From contig NZ_NJER01000001.1 of NCBI RefSeq assembly GCF_002753895.1, forward strand, positions 992,001 through 1,056,000: a DNA stretch of 64,000 nt, read 5' to 3'. Position numbers and translations under genes: made by a program. Every line of letters begins with the position of its first letter. Positions within the stretch are counted from its first letter, which is position 1. Positions 16,807 through 25,214 of the stretch are shown here, one piece after another. Origin of the DNA: Halobacteriovorax sp. JY17. GTDB lineage: Bacteria > Bdellovibrionota > Bacteriovoracia > Bacteriovoracales > Bacteriovoracaceae. Under the pieces are notes generated by a model. That model was not told where the DNA came from and searched no databases. It was given only the letters and a program-made list of their open reading frames with translations.

Positions 16807-17148
16807 CTATTTCTTACACTCTAAGATAAGAGTTTTTGTTGGACTTACATAAGAAAGCTTAAGAGTTCCATAACTATTAAAACTAGATCTCGACAAGTTT
16901 CCATTTGTATAATCTGGACCTAGAGAGATAATCGCAAGGACATCATCTCCTTCGACTTGCGCCGAGAAATAAGCGTCGTCTATGTCTAATTCTAATTTTG
17001 TTACCGTTGGATAGTTCTGGTCTATGAGCTTCTCTTTAACAACATGAACATCATGACCAATAATCTCTCTTCTCTCTCCTGTACATTCAAGGGCCATGGC
17101 CGACACTGATAGAAGTAATAGAATTGGGATAAGTATGATCTTTTTCAT
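16807..17148 (-). CDS. Small secreted protein, unknown family
   Basis: 113 residues: a signal peptide (about 1-19, ending SAMA), then a beta-rich domain starting near a Cys (LECTGERRE) and ending with a second Cys (LILECKK), which could pair to close the fold. First gene of the unit that continues with the 259-residue secreted protein and the HTH protein. Confidence 0.7.
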   Translation of the reverse strand: MKKIILIPILLLLSVSAMALECTGERREIIGHDVHVVKEKLIDQNYPTVTKLELDIDDAYFSAQVEGDDVLAIISLGPDYTNGNLSRSSFNSYGTLKLSYVSPTKTLILECKK

Positions 17149-17290
17149 GATAGTTTTCCTTTGTAAGTTTTGACGTAAACTATCAATTTAACGACAATTT
17201 AGTAAGTAAGACCTTGAGATCTAGTACATTTTACAACATAGTAGTAAATATCAAGGATTTATAGATATAATTAACAAGTAGGAGGTCTTC

Positions 17291-17566
17291 ATGATTGAAT
17301 ATGAAGTCACAGTAGACATTACTGACACAGACAGGGAAGCTTATAAATTATGGCTTGATACTTACACGAGTGAAACCAAGAGATTACCAGGTTTTATAGA
17401 TGTTAAGTGTTCAGTTACTAAAGTTCTGAATAATTACTACTCATGCATTCGCTATATCGTTAAAGATAAATATGTCTTAGAAGAATTTATTGCAAATAAA
17501 GAAAAGACGTTCTTAGATATTGATAGAGCACTAAAAAAGAGAATTCTAAATGAGGGAGATATCTAA
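17291..17566 (+). CDS. DUF4286-like dimeric alpha-beta barrel protein
   Basis: 91 residues. The opening IEYEVTVDITD and the later LPGFIDVKCSV match the small ferredoxin-like fold of DUF4286. The family has no assigned reaction. A strong SD (AGGAGG) lies 6 bases before the ATG. The last codons lie in a hairpin that probably ends the transcript. Confidence 0.7.
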   Translation: MIEYEVTVDITDTDREAYKLWLDTYTSETKRLPGFIDVKCSVTKVLNNYYSCIRYIVKDKYVLEEFIANKEKTFLDIDRALKKRILNEGDI

Positions 17567-17574
17567 TCTCCCTC
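17552..17574. terminator. Hairpin overlapping a stop codon
   Basis: GAGGGAGAT and ATCTCCCTC form a perfect 9-bp stem around a 5-base loop; the TAA of the upstream gene lies in the loop and first stem base. It lies between convergent genes and could end transcription from both sides, though the T tracts are weak. Confidence 0.55.
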
Positions 17575-17589
17575 TCATAAAAAGTAATT

Positions 17590-17997
17590 CTACTGATTAT
17601 CTAATTCAAATTGAATTTTTCTAAAATTGTTATTAGCACAGCTGATAAAACTATAATCTAATTCGTTAGTATTAAAGTTTGAGCAATGCTGAAGATAGAT
17701 CGATCTATTTAACTCTCTCGCCATCGTAGAGAAATTACGATTAATACAGCTTACAAATGAGTAATCAACTGTATTTCCAAAATTTGAACAATAAGACGTG
17801 TAAACTGGGTTTTCAAATTCTCTACCAAGAGAGTTAAAGTTACTATTTACACAACTTGAAAATGCATAACTAACGGCTTGGTTACCAAAAGTATAGTTTG
17901 AACAATACGCAACGTAAGATTTGTTCTCGCTATTATTTGCTGAAATAGATAGTGATAAACCTAGACCTAATAATGCTAAAAGTACTAATCTCTTCAT
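17590..17997 (-). CDS. Secreted protein built of three Cys-rich tandem repeats
   Basis: 135 residues. After a signal peptide (1-20) the whole mature protein is three copies of a 35-38 residue unit: aromatic-x-x-x-Cys-Ser-Asn-aromatic, about 12 residues, then F-x-S-C-x-N-x-N-F and a charged tail. Cysteines fall at 32/49, 70/84 and 105/120, one pair per repeat. The spacing suggests one disulfide per unit and a small solenoid or adhesion-like fold outside the cytoplasm. I do not recognise the repeat. Isolated gene with no operon partner. Confidence 0.75.
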   Translation of the reverse strand: MKRLVLLALLGLGLSLSISANNSENKSYVAYCSNYTFGNQAVSYAFSSCVNSNFNSLGREFENPVYTSYCSNFGNTVDYSFVSCINRNFSTMARELNRSIYLQHCSNFNTNELDYSFISCANNNFRKIQFELDNQ

Positions 17998-18050
17998 ATA
18001 AACTCCTAAAATAAATTATAGTTATATGAGACCAAATACCTTACTAAAAG

Positions 18051-19583
18051 TCAAAGAAAGCGGTAATTAACCCGAGGAGAAAGCTCTATTTTTCGACCAA
18101 TTAGAAATGCTGTTAAGAAAACCACCTTGTGCAACTGCGTGTCATTTATTTTAAAGCGGTATTGAATTTCTCTTAAAAACTCTTCCTCTAGTGATTCAAT
18201 ATGATGGTCCAAGAGGGATATTTTTAGAATCTCACAGATAAGCATCTCCCCGTAAAGCCCTTCGACTTCAGAGGTAACAATGGAGCTCACTCTTTGATTG
18301 AATTTCTTAGAGAGCTCACCCACTCGCGGCCCAGACAGCAAAGAGAAAGAGAGGTTAATGAGCTCCCTCGCCTTATCTTCTTCCGTAAAAATATAAATCT
18401 CTCTAAAGAGGAGACTAGAGACCTTATTAAAATGTAGCTCTCTTTGAGAAATTTCATTTAAGAAATTCCATCTAGCACAAGTTCTTATTCCATCAACTTT
18501 AAGAAATGATAGTATACGGTTAAAGAAATTCCATGTTCCCGGAACAAGTTCAATATTATTATTTATAACTTCAAAGAAAATGAAGGCCAAGTCATTATCT
18601 AGCTTGAAGTCTCTTTCGATAGAGTCGTAAATATAATCTAACCAAAACTCTTCATTCTTATGAATGGCCTTATCTCTTAGAGAAACTTCTAAACCTAATA
18701 TATAGCAGAGCATTTTCTCTGAATTACTTAACCCGTCAATTAGTGACGTAGAGCTATTAGAGAGCATTCCAGCAAGAAGTTCGTTATCTAGATTTCTAAG
18801 TTGTGTTTTAAACCACCGACTTTCTCTCTTATCAACAAACTCATCGCTTCCTATAATATTTAAAAGTATCGCACCAACTTTATGTAGTGTTAATTTTGAG
18901 TGATACTCATTTTCAGAAAACTCTCCTCTTAAATAATAAGTGAAATACTTTAATTCTTCCCGACTAGACTTTAAGCCTAGCTTAGACTCTAAATTAAAGA
19001 GAAAATCTACTTCAATCTTATCGATAATCTCTCCTGATAAATGTGCCATCTTAACACCGCACAGAAAAATATCTTCTTTCTCATGTTCAAGTAAATTCTT
19101 CACTTCAAAAGATAAATCAAATTCCTCAATGACGTGCTCTCTAATAACATCGCAGTCACTACGATCGAGTTCTAGCGCAAGCGCCGTCCAATTTAAGAAT
19201 TCAATTCTCTTTAAAATATACTTCTTATCAACAAGAGCTAACAAAGAGAGTGCTTGGTAGAAGTGCAGCTTGTCTTCATATGAATTATTAGAAATTTGTT
19301 CCAGAACACTTTCTACACTATGGTAGTGAGAAACCATTTCAAAATTTCTAGCTGGCCACTTCTTCTTTGAGGTGACAAACCTATTATCTTTTGCGATCCA
19401 GTGTTTAAAGGTGTAGTAATCAATTCCTTTACCCACTTTAGACCACTTCTTAATATCTTCATCAGATAATTCAAAAGATTCCGAGAGCCAAATTAAATAT
19501 TTCTCCCTCACTTCAAAGTACATTTTAAAGTGATCCATTGCCAGGTCTATATAAGTAAAAAATGACTTCGATAGAATTTCCAT
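18051..19583 (-). CDS. Large helical protein, possibly TerB-like
   Basis: 510 residues, no signal peptide or membrane helix. Almost wholly helical by composition, with many conserved-looking acidic and aromatic positions. Several stretches (about 100-140, 230-270 and 430-490) have the helical pattern of TerB-like domains, for instance a central segment with IIGSDEFVDKRESRWF. This is a weak match and no function follows from it. It begins 2 bases after the YihY gene stop, so the two are probably translated from one message. Confidence 0.6.
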   Translation of the reverse strand: MEILSKSFFTYIDLAMDHFKMYFEVREKYLIWLSESFELSDEDIKKWSKVGKGIDYYTFKHWIAKDNRFVTSKKKWPARNFEMVSHYHSVESVLEQISNNSYEDKLHFYQALSLLALVDKKYILKRIEFLNWTALALELDRSDCDVIREHVIEEFDLSFEVKNLLEHEKEDIFLCGVKMAHLSGEIIDKIEVDFLFNLESKLGLKSSREELKYFTYYLRGEFSENEYHSKLTLHKVGAILLNIIGSDEFVDKRESRWFKTQLRNLDNELLAGMLSNSSTSLIDGLSNSEKMLCYILGLEVSLRDKAIHKNEEFWLDYIYDSIERDFKLDNDLAFIFFEVINNNIELVPGTWNFFNRILSFLKVDGIRTCARWNFLNEISQRELHFNKVSSLLFREIYIFTEEDKARELINLSFSLLSGPRVGELSKKFNQRVSSIVTSEVEGLYGEMLICEILKISLLDHHIESLEEEFLREIQYRFKINDTQLHKVVFLTAFLIGRKIELSPRVNYRFL

Positions 19584-19585
19584 AC

Positions 19586-20536
19586 TTACCTTTTCTTCTT
19601 AGCTTTAGAGCTAGTTTTAAATTTTGCTTTTAATCGTGCTTTAATTTTAGGTGGAATGATTTTCTCTTTACTTGAATAGGCTACACTTGCTCCATAGAAG
19701 AAGCAGCACATGAGAAAGTAGATCCAAATAAGAGCAATCATGAAATTTGTAAATTGACCATAATCTGCAATAAGATCATCTTTAAAGTATTTAACGTAGA
19801 CCCAATAAGAACTTCTTCCAAGTAGAAAGCATAGGACAAAAGTCGCACCACCATGGAAAGCATCTCTAGTTGTTACTTTTATCGTTGGGCAAAACTTATA
19901 GAATAGGCTAAAGAAAATAAGAGAGAGAACTGAGCTGATCAAACTATTATCAAAGAGAATAACAAAACTTCCTCCCCAGGAAAAGCTATGAAGAATCTCT
20001 TGGATCGGCCCTTTCTGTCCTACGCACACAAGTAGGACAATATAAATAGTAATTCCAACACCTGCTATAAAAGAGCGTAGATCATCCCCTAGAAGTCCTC
20101 CATCGGGATCGACTTTAGAGAGAATATTTATTCCAAAAACAATTGAAGTTGAAATACCCATTGAAGCAAAAATAAGAAAAGAGATTTCCAAAATCCCAAT
20201 TCCACTATCATGAAGCTGTGAGTTTATAACGTTTTCAATTCCTGTATAAATCCAGGAGTCAACTTTTGGAAACGATTGTAAGACAACATTCATCACATAG
20301 TCTCTCGCCTGCGCATTATCAGAGATGAGAAGTCCTATAATATTAATGAAGAGAAGAATTAGTGGAGCAAAACTAAGAAGTGTAAAGAATGTGGAGGCTC
20401 CTGCGATCACCTCACCTTTTCTTCTTTTAAAGAGTAAGAGACCCTGCGCTAATCTAAGAACTAGTGCCTTTGTGAAGTCATAACTTTTCTTCTCTGCTCG
20501 TTCAGTGAAACCACCAAGAGACTTTGCTTTTGCCAT
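19586..20536 (-). CDS. YihY/BrkB family inner-membrane protein
   Basis: 316 residues with six membrane helices. The family pattern is present: a cytoplasmic N-terminus, AGASTFFTLLSFAPLIL early, and GGATFVLCFLLGRSSYWVYV with YGQFTNFMIALIWIYFL near the end. These proteins were once called ribonuclease BN; that is now attributed to RNase Z, and the role of YihY is unknown. The C-terminus is a lysine-rich tail of about 30 residues. Upstream gene of a pair with the TerB-like protein. Confidence 0.85.
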   Translation of the reverse strand: MAKAKSLGGFTERAEKKSYDFTKALVLRLAQGLLLFKRRKGEVIAGASTFFTLLSFAPLILLFINIIGLLISDNAQARDYVMNVVLQSFPKVDSWIYTGIENVINSQLHDSGIGILEISFLIFASMGISTSIVFGINILSKVDPDGGLLGDDLRSFIAGVGITIYIVLLVCVGQKGPIQEILHSFSWGGSFVILFDNSLISSVLSLIFFSLFYKFCPTIKVTTRDAFHGGATFVLCFLLGRSSYWVYVKYFKDDLIADYGQFTNFMIALIWIYFLMCCFFYGASVAYSSKEKIIPPKIKARLKAKFKTSSKAKKKR

Positions 20537-20573
20537 GGTTAACTATCGGAAATTATATAGAGAAACTTTAGAA

Positions 20574-20597
20574 TCTCGGCCAAAGAAATGGCCGAGA
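20574..20597. terminator. Hairpin between fabI and the yihY gene
   Basis: TCTCGGCCA and TGGCCGAGA form a perfect 9-bp stem with a 6-base A-rich loop, 13 bases after the fabI stop on the minus strand. The following T content is modest. Probable fabI terminator. Confidence 0.65.
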
Positions 20598-20610
20598 ATA
20601 AATGATTTTT

Positions 20611-21378
20611 TTACGCACCCATGATGTTCAATCCACTATCTACATAGAGGATTTCACCAGTCACGCCATTCCCGAGTGAACTAGACAAGAATACAGCGGC
20701 TCCACCAACATCTTCTGTTGTAACATTCTTTCTAAGAGGAGCTTTTTCTTCAACGTCTTTTAAAAAACCTTTTAGACCTGGAACGCCACTAGCGGCCAGA
20801 GTTCTAATTGGTCCCGCAGATATTGAATTCACTCTAATTCCATCTGGACCAAGGTCATCGGCAAGGTACCTTACACTTGATTCGAGAGCTGCTTTAGCTA
20901 CACCCATAACATTATAACCGTTAAGTACTTTTACAGAACCGTGATAAGTAAGAGCAACAACTGAAGCACCTTCATTCATAATTGGCTTTAAGCTATGGCA
21001 TAGACCAATTAGTGAGAAAGCAGAGATATCACAGGCCATTTTAAAACCTTCACGTGAAGTATCAGTGAATCTCTTCTTTAAATCTTCTTTATCGGCAAAT
21101 GCTAGAGAGTGAATAAGAATATCAAATTTTCCCCACTTCTCTTCAACAGTTTTTCTAAGTTGTTCGTAGTGAGCGTCTTGAGTAACATCGAGTTCAGCTA
21201 AGAAATCAGATCCAATCTCTTCAGCAAGTGGCTCAACTCTCTTCTTAAGAGCGTCGTTAAGGTAAGTCATTCCAATGTCTGCACCTTGGGCCTTTAGTGC
21301 TCTAGCAATTCCCCAAGCAATAGATCTCTCATTGGCCACACCTAGAATCAGGGCCTTCTTTCCTTGTAGTAAATTCAT
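20611..21378 (-). CDS. fabI: Enoyl-ACP reductase (NADH)
   Basis: 255 residues from ATG 21378, chosen because AAAGGA lies 6 bases upstream; an in-frame ATG at 21420 has no SD. Short-chain dehydrogenase fold of the FabI type: GVANERSIAWGIA cofactor loop, SLAFADKEDL, and YNVMGVAK carrying the catalytic Tyr and Lys spaced by six residues. It reduces trans-2-enoyl-ACP in the last step of each fatty acid elongation cycle and is the target of triclosan and related inhibitors. It stands alone with a hairpin after it. Confidence 0.93.
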   Translation of the reverse strand: MNLLQGKKALILGVANERSIAWGIARALKAQGADIGMTYLNDALKKRVEPLAEEIGSDFLAELDVTQDAHYEQLRKTVEEKWGKFDILIHSLAFADKEDLKKRFTDTSREGFKMACDISAFSLIGLCHSLKPIMNEGASVVALTYHGSVKVLNGYNVMGVAKAALESSVRYLADDLGPDGIRVNSISAGPIRTLAASGVPGLKGFLKDVEEKAPLRKNVTTEDVGGAAVFLSSSLGNGVTGEILYVDSGLNIMGA

Positions 21379-21444
21379 ATTTATTCCTTTGATTGATTTA
21401 TTTATATGTAATTGGCGCACAAGTTTACTAGGCCAATTTCACTC

Positions 21445-21473
21445 GTGCAATGACTAAAAAAGTCGCTTTGCAC
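21445..21473 (-). terminator. Possible hairpin after the response regulator
   Basis: GTGCAA/TTGCAC with an inner GACT/AGTC pair around an A5 (T5 on the minus strand) loop, about 10 bases past the regulator stop. The two sides are unequal by two bases and no T tract follows. It also lies upstream of fabI, so it could be a regulatory site instead. Confidence 0.35.
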
Positions 21474-21483
21474 AATGAAAAGA

Positions 21484-22200
21484 CTATGGCTCAAAAATAT
21501 AGCCAACGGACCTAAGTGACTTAAATATAACAGGATTCTTTGGGTCTTTTTCAAAGTACTTGCGAAACCTTACGATGAAGTTATCCACTGTACGCGTTGA
21601 AGTTTCTCCGTCATAGCCCCAAGCGCTTTCAAGTAGCTCCTTTCTAGAAAGAGGAATCCCCTTATTAGAAATAAAGACCTGTAAGAGCTTCACCTCCTGC
21701 TCAGTTAATTGAACAGACTTCCCATCAGTAGTTGCTTGCAGCTTTATAAAATCAATTACTGTATTTGAAAAAGAGTAACTATCCCCTTCAAACGCTTCTA
21801 CTTTTCCTTCGGTTTTCTCTTCTCTCTCATTCCAATCAGATCTTATTAAAAGTCTTTCAACCCGAAGGAGTAATTCTTCTAAATCAAATGGTTTTGCAAG
21901 GTAATCATCGACTCCCTTATTTAACGCCTTCACCTTATCTCTAGTTCCATCTTTAGCAGACAGAATGAGAATTGGAATTTTCTGATCGTCTTTTCGAATT
22001 TCTTCAAGAACACTCATTCCATCAAGACCGGGCATCATAATATCTAAGAGAATTAAATCAGGTTGCCACTCTCTCCACTTTTGAAGAGCTTCAATTCCAT
22101 TTTCTGCATGTTCAACGTCGTAACCCTGTAGAGTAAGGTTGAGTTTTAAACCTTCCGCTAAATGCTTCTCATCCTCTGCTATTAAAACTTTCTTTTTCAT
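21484..22200 (-). CDS. OmpR-family response regulator
   Basis: 238 residues: a receiver (acidic pocket in IAEDEKH, Asp in LILLDIMMPG, Lys in YLAKPF) joined by a linker of about 25 residues to a winged helix (TRTVDNFIVRFRKYF, LRSVGYIFEP). It overlaps its kinase by 4 bases. It is a paralogue of the regulator in the heme operon. The targets are unknown; fabI lies downstream on the same strand but has its own leader. Confidence 0.93.
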   Translation of the reverse strand: MKKKVLIAEDEKHLAEGLKLNLTLQGYDVEHAENGIEALQKWREWQPDLILLDIMMPGLDGMSVLEEIRKDDQKIPILILSAKDGTRDKVKALNKGVDDYLAKPFDLEELLLRVERLLIRSDWNEREEKTEGKVEAFEGDSYSFSNTVIDFIKLQATTDGKSVQLTEQEVKLLQVFISNKGIPLSRKELLESAWGYDGETSTRTVDNFIVRFRKYFEKDPKNPVIFKSLRSVGYIFEP

Positions 22201-23141
22201 GACACTTCTCTTGGAAGAATAATAGTAAATGTTGAACCAAGTCCTGATCCCTGACTATCAACAGAAATACTTCCCTTATGAATTTTGAGAATTTGACTAG
22301 AGAGATAGAGACCAAGTCCACTACCTTTTGAAGTCTTCCCTATTTGATAAAATTTCTTAAACACATTTCTCTGCTCGTTCTTCTTTATTCCCATTCCATT
22401 GTCTATAAAAGAGATTGAGGCCTTCTTGCCAAGAGAGCGAAACTCAATTTGAATGGAAGGGCGATTAGAGTCATTATATCTAATTGCATTGGTAATAATA
22501 TTCATCAAAACCATTTCCATTAGAGCACTATCTAAGTTCGTCATATATTCTACATGATCTATTTTTCTGACTTCAATCTTTGTGCTTTCAAATAAATGTG
22601 GATTTCGATCTAAGAATTCATTAGTAAATGAGTAGAGATCAACTTTGGTATCATTTAATTGAAAGCTTCTTTCTTCTATTTTTCCAAGGTTTAAAATTTG
22701 TCCGACATTAACTGATAAGCGGTCAGCATCTCTAATCATAAAATCGATATATTTGAGCTGATCCTCTCTAGAGAGTTCATGTTTTTTAAACGTATCTAGA
22801 AAGAGTCTAATCGAGGCCACAGGAGTTTTTAACTCGTGGGTAAAACCATTAATGAAATTTTGCTGCATTCTATAGAGTTGAATAATTTTTTGATAATAGA
22901 CAAAAATGATAATAGTTCCCGCGAGAATAATTGCAACTAGAATTGAAATAATAAGAACAGTAATCCAAGTGTCAGTCTCTAAAAATTGAGAGGCATCCAT
23001 TTTATTCTTTTCTACAAATAGCCTAATACTATCACTCACTCTTAAATAAGAACGAATATAGACAAAGAGTGAAGTAATCAAGGCCACCAGAGAGAATGTA
23101 AAAATAAATATCGGGTGGAAGTACCACTTAAAAGATTTCAT
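22197..23141 (-). CDS. Sensor histidine kinase
   Basis: About 314 residues from ATG 23141 (MKSFKWYF); a further 38 residues upstream are open but look like untranslated leader. Two membrane helices (about 8-30 and 58-83) enclose a short external loop of roughly 27 residues. The H-box is FTHELKTPVASIRLF, the N-box NIITNAIRYND, then FIDNGMGIK and GSGLGLYLSSQI, all intact. The start sits 84 bases from the divergent deoC start, so the two share a promoter region. Confidence 0.9.
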   Translation of the reverse strand: MKSFKWYFHPIFIFTFSLVALITSLFVYIRSYLRVSDSIRLFVEKNKMDASQFLETDTWITVLIISILVAIILAGTIIIFVYYQKIIQLYRMQQNFINGFTHELKTPVASIRLFLDTFKKHELSREDQLKYIDFMIRDADRLSVNVGQILNLGKIEERSFQLNDTKVDLYSFTNEFLDRNPHLFESTKIEVRKIDHVEYMTNLDSALMEMVLMNIITNAIRYNDSNRPSIQIEFRSLGKKASISFIDNGMGIKKNEQRNVFKKFYQIGKTSKGSGLGLYLSSQILKIHKGSISVDSQGSGLGSTFTIILPREVS

Positions 23142-23225
23142 AGACCTAAGGCTAGCAAAGGAAGGTGCACTTAGACAATTGCAAGTTTTTCTATTCTCTA
23201 GTACTTTATAAACGAGGAGAACCCT

Positions 23226-23888
23226 ATGAAAGAAATAAACCGATATATTGATCATACACTACTAAAGCCTAATGCCACAAAGCAGCAAATCTTAGACCTC
23301 TGCCAAGAAGCAAGAAACTATAACTTTGCAACAGTTTGCTTAAATCCAACATGGGTTGAACTTGCAGCAAAGGAGTTAAAAGGTTCGAACACTGGAATTT
23401 GTACGGTCATCGGTTTCCCCCTAGGAGCAGGTCTAGCGAAAGTGAAGGCCTTTGAAGCAAGTGAGGCCATCAAACAGGGAGCCACTGAAATTGATATGGT
23501 TTTAAATATTGGGGCGCTCATAGATGGAAATACCACTCTTGCTGAAGAAGATATTAGCGCCGTTGTTAAGGCCTCTGGTGAAACTCCAGTAAAAGTGATC
23601 TTTGAAACTTGTCTTCTAACTGACGATCAAATAAAGACTGCTTGTGAATTAAGTGAGAAGGCCGGTGCCAAGTTTGTAAAAACTTCAACAGGGTTTTCAG
23701 ATGGTGGTGCGACTTTAGAGCACGTTCAATTAATGAAGAACTCTATTTCTAAGTCTGTCTTAGTAAAGGCCTCTGGTGGGATTAGAGATCTAGAGACTGC
23801 AATAGCGATGGTTGAAGCTGGAGCTAGTCGTCTTGGAACAAGCTCCGGAGTTAAAATAATGAATGGTGAAAAAGGTAGCGGCTACTAG
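23226..23888 (+). CDS. deoC: Deoxyribose-phosphate aldolase
   Basis: 220 residues, full length. DHTLLKPNAT at the N-terminus, FETCLLTDDQI, and AKFVKTSTGFSDGGAT holding the Schiff-base lysine, then VLVKASGGI with the second active-site lysine. It splits 2-deoxyribose 5-phosphate into glyceraldehyde 3-phosphate and acetaldehyde, which lets the cell use DNA-derived deoxyribose, a natural source for a predator that digests prey DNA (inference). SD GAGGAG lies 6 bases before ATG. Confidence 0.95.
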   Translation: MKEINRYIDHTLLKPNATKQQILDLCQEARNYNFATVCLNPTWVELAAKELKGSNTGICTVIGFPLGAGLAKVKAFEASEAIKQGATEIDMVLNIGALIDGNTTLAEEDISAVVKASGETPVKVIFETCLLTDDQIKTACELSEKAGAKFVKTSTGFSDGGATLEHVQLMKNSISKSVLVKASGGIRDLETAIAMVEAGASRLGTSSGVKIMNGEKGSGY

Positions 23889-23897
23889 AGACGCTAC
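23875..23897 (+). terminator. deoC terminator
   Basis: GTAGCG and CGCTAC pair across the deoC stop codon and are followed by TATTTCTTCTTT. The stem is short (6 bp), with an 11-base loop. It also overlaps the end of the convergent DUF4442 gene. Confidence 0.5.
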
Positions 23898-24400
23898 TAT
23901 TTCTTCTTTAAAGATAACAGTAATGAGAATTCTGCAACCACTTCATCCCCTAACTTGTCAGGGCATTTAGCAATTATTTTTACAGGCATATGATGTCTCT
24001 CATCACTTGCAATAACTTTTTGAACAAAGGCACTTATCTCTTCACCTTGCTCGCAGATAAAGTGAGTATCACCCTCTGCTCTTTTGAAGAACTTCGCTTC
24101 AAATTCTTTAAAGGACAAAGAGACTTTCTTTCCAGAGTTTTCAATTTGCTTCATCGCCGCTAATCCGCCAGCGCAATCAGCTCCAGCGGCCAAGACTCCA
24201 AAGTACATAGAGTTTAGGTGATTCTTAGTTCTTCTTGAGAGTGGTATCTTCACCACACATCTCTTATCATTCATTTCAATAACAGAGGGTCTTATCCAGA
24301 ATAAAAGTGGAATTTTCATAAGTCCAAAGATGCGAATCATTGCAGTGTCTCTATACTGAGAAGGAATTCTATTTAAAATATTCTTTGTTAAAGTACTCAT
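23897..24400 (-). CDS. DUF4442 hotdog-fold protein (thioesterase-like)
   Basis: 167 residues. A hotdog fold is suggested by the helix ADCAGGLAAMKQIENSG preceded by YFGVLAAG, followed by beta strands ending in a lysine tail. The match is to the DUF4442 group of thioesterase-like proteins; the acyl substrate is unknown. It starts 19 bases after proC on the same strand and is probably the last gene of the putA-proC unit. Confidence 0.7.
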   Translation of the reverse strand: MSTLTKNILNRIPSQYRDTAMIRIFGLMKIPLLFWIRPSVIEMNDKRCVVKIPLSRRTKNHLNSMYFGVLAAGADCAGGLAAMKQIENSGKKVSLSFKEFEAKFFKRAEGDTHFICEQGEEISAFVQKVIASDERHHMPVKIIAKCPDKLGDEVVAEFSLLLSLKKK

Positions 24401-24419
24401 CTATTTCCTAATGTTAAAT

Positions 24420-25214
24420 TTATTTCGATAATTCTACAGATCTATTATAGGCGGCATCTAGGGCCTGATCTACTATTTTCTCAAAACCGGCCCCTTTGAA
24501 AACCTCAAGAGCTTCAAAAGTGACTCCCTTCTTACTTGTGACCTTATTTCTAAGTTCTTCGCTACTATCAGGACTCTCAAGCTGAAGTTTACTAGAGCCG
24601 TAGAAAGTCCACTTAATCATCTCTGTTGCAATTTCTCTTTCAATTCCCATCGAAATCATTTTTTCAACTAAGATCCTAGAGAATTCAAAAATATAGGCTG
24701 GGCCTGATCCACTAAAACCAGTAATAATATCGATTTCCTTCTCAGCTTCAAAAGTAAAGACTTTGGAAAAACTCTCAAAGGTCCTTGTAAGAAACTCCCT
24801 CTCTTCCTTTGACACTGCCGCCGAAAAATAGAAAGCATTCACTCCAGCTCCTACGAGAGAAGGAGTATTTGGCATGACTCGAAGAACTTTCTCTACTCCA
24901 AGTAGAGACTTGAGAGTATCAGTTGTTGTTCCCGCTAAGATTGAGATCACCACCGCATCAGGATTTAACTTTCCCTTTATTTCTTTTGCGAGATCACTTA
25001 GTTGCTGTGGCTTACAAGAGATCATATAGAAATCACTAGCAGGTATTTTCTCTAAAGATTCTAAGTGAGTACCTGAAACATTCTTTGCCAGAGCAATTGC
25101 GCGAGTATTAGAAGGTGTATAGAGAGTGTAGCTAAGTTCTGCTTTCTCTTTATACATTCCCTCAATAATCGCTTGCGCCATATTTCCGCAACCAAAACTT
25201 AGTAAATTCTTCAA
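24420..25214 (-). CDS. proC: Pyrroline-5-carboxylate reductase
   Basis: 264 residues, normal length. An N-terminal Rossmann turn (SFGCGNMAQAII), then VLRVMPNTPSLVGAGV and FSGSGPAYIFEF, the ProC signature. It reduces pyrroline-5-carboxylate to proline with NAD(P)H, the last step of proline synthesis. The ATG overlaps the end of putA by 4 bases, so proline synthesis and breakdown enzymes come from the same message. Confidence 0.93.
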   Translation of the reverse strand: MKNLLSFGCGNMAQAIIEGMYKEKAELSYTLYTPSNTRAIALAKNVSGTHLESLEKIPASDFYMISCKPQQLSDLAKEIKGKLNPDAVVISILAGTTTDTLKSLLGVEKVLRVMPNTPSLVGAGVNAFYFSAAVSKEEREFLTRTFESFSKVFTFEAEKEIDIITGFSGSGPAYIFEFSRILVEKMISMGIEREIATEMIKWTFYGSSKLQLESPDSSEELRNKVTSKKGVTFEALEVFKGAGFEKIVDQALDAAYNRSVELSK

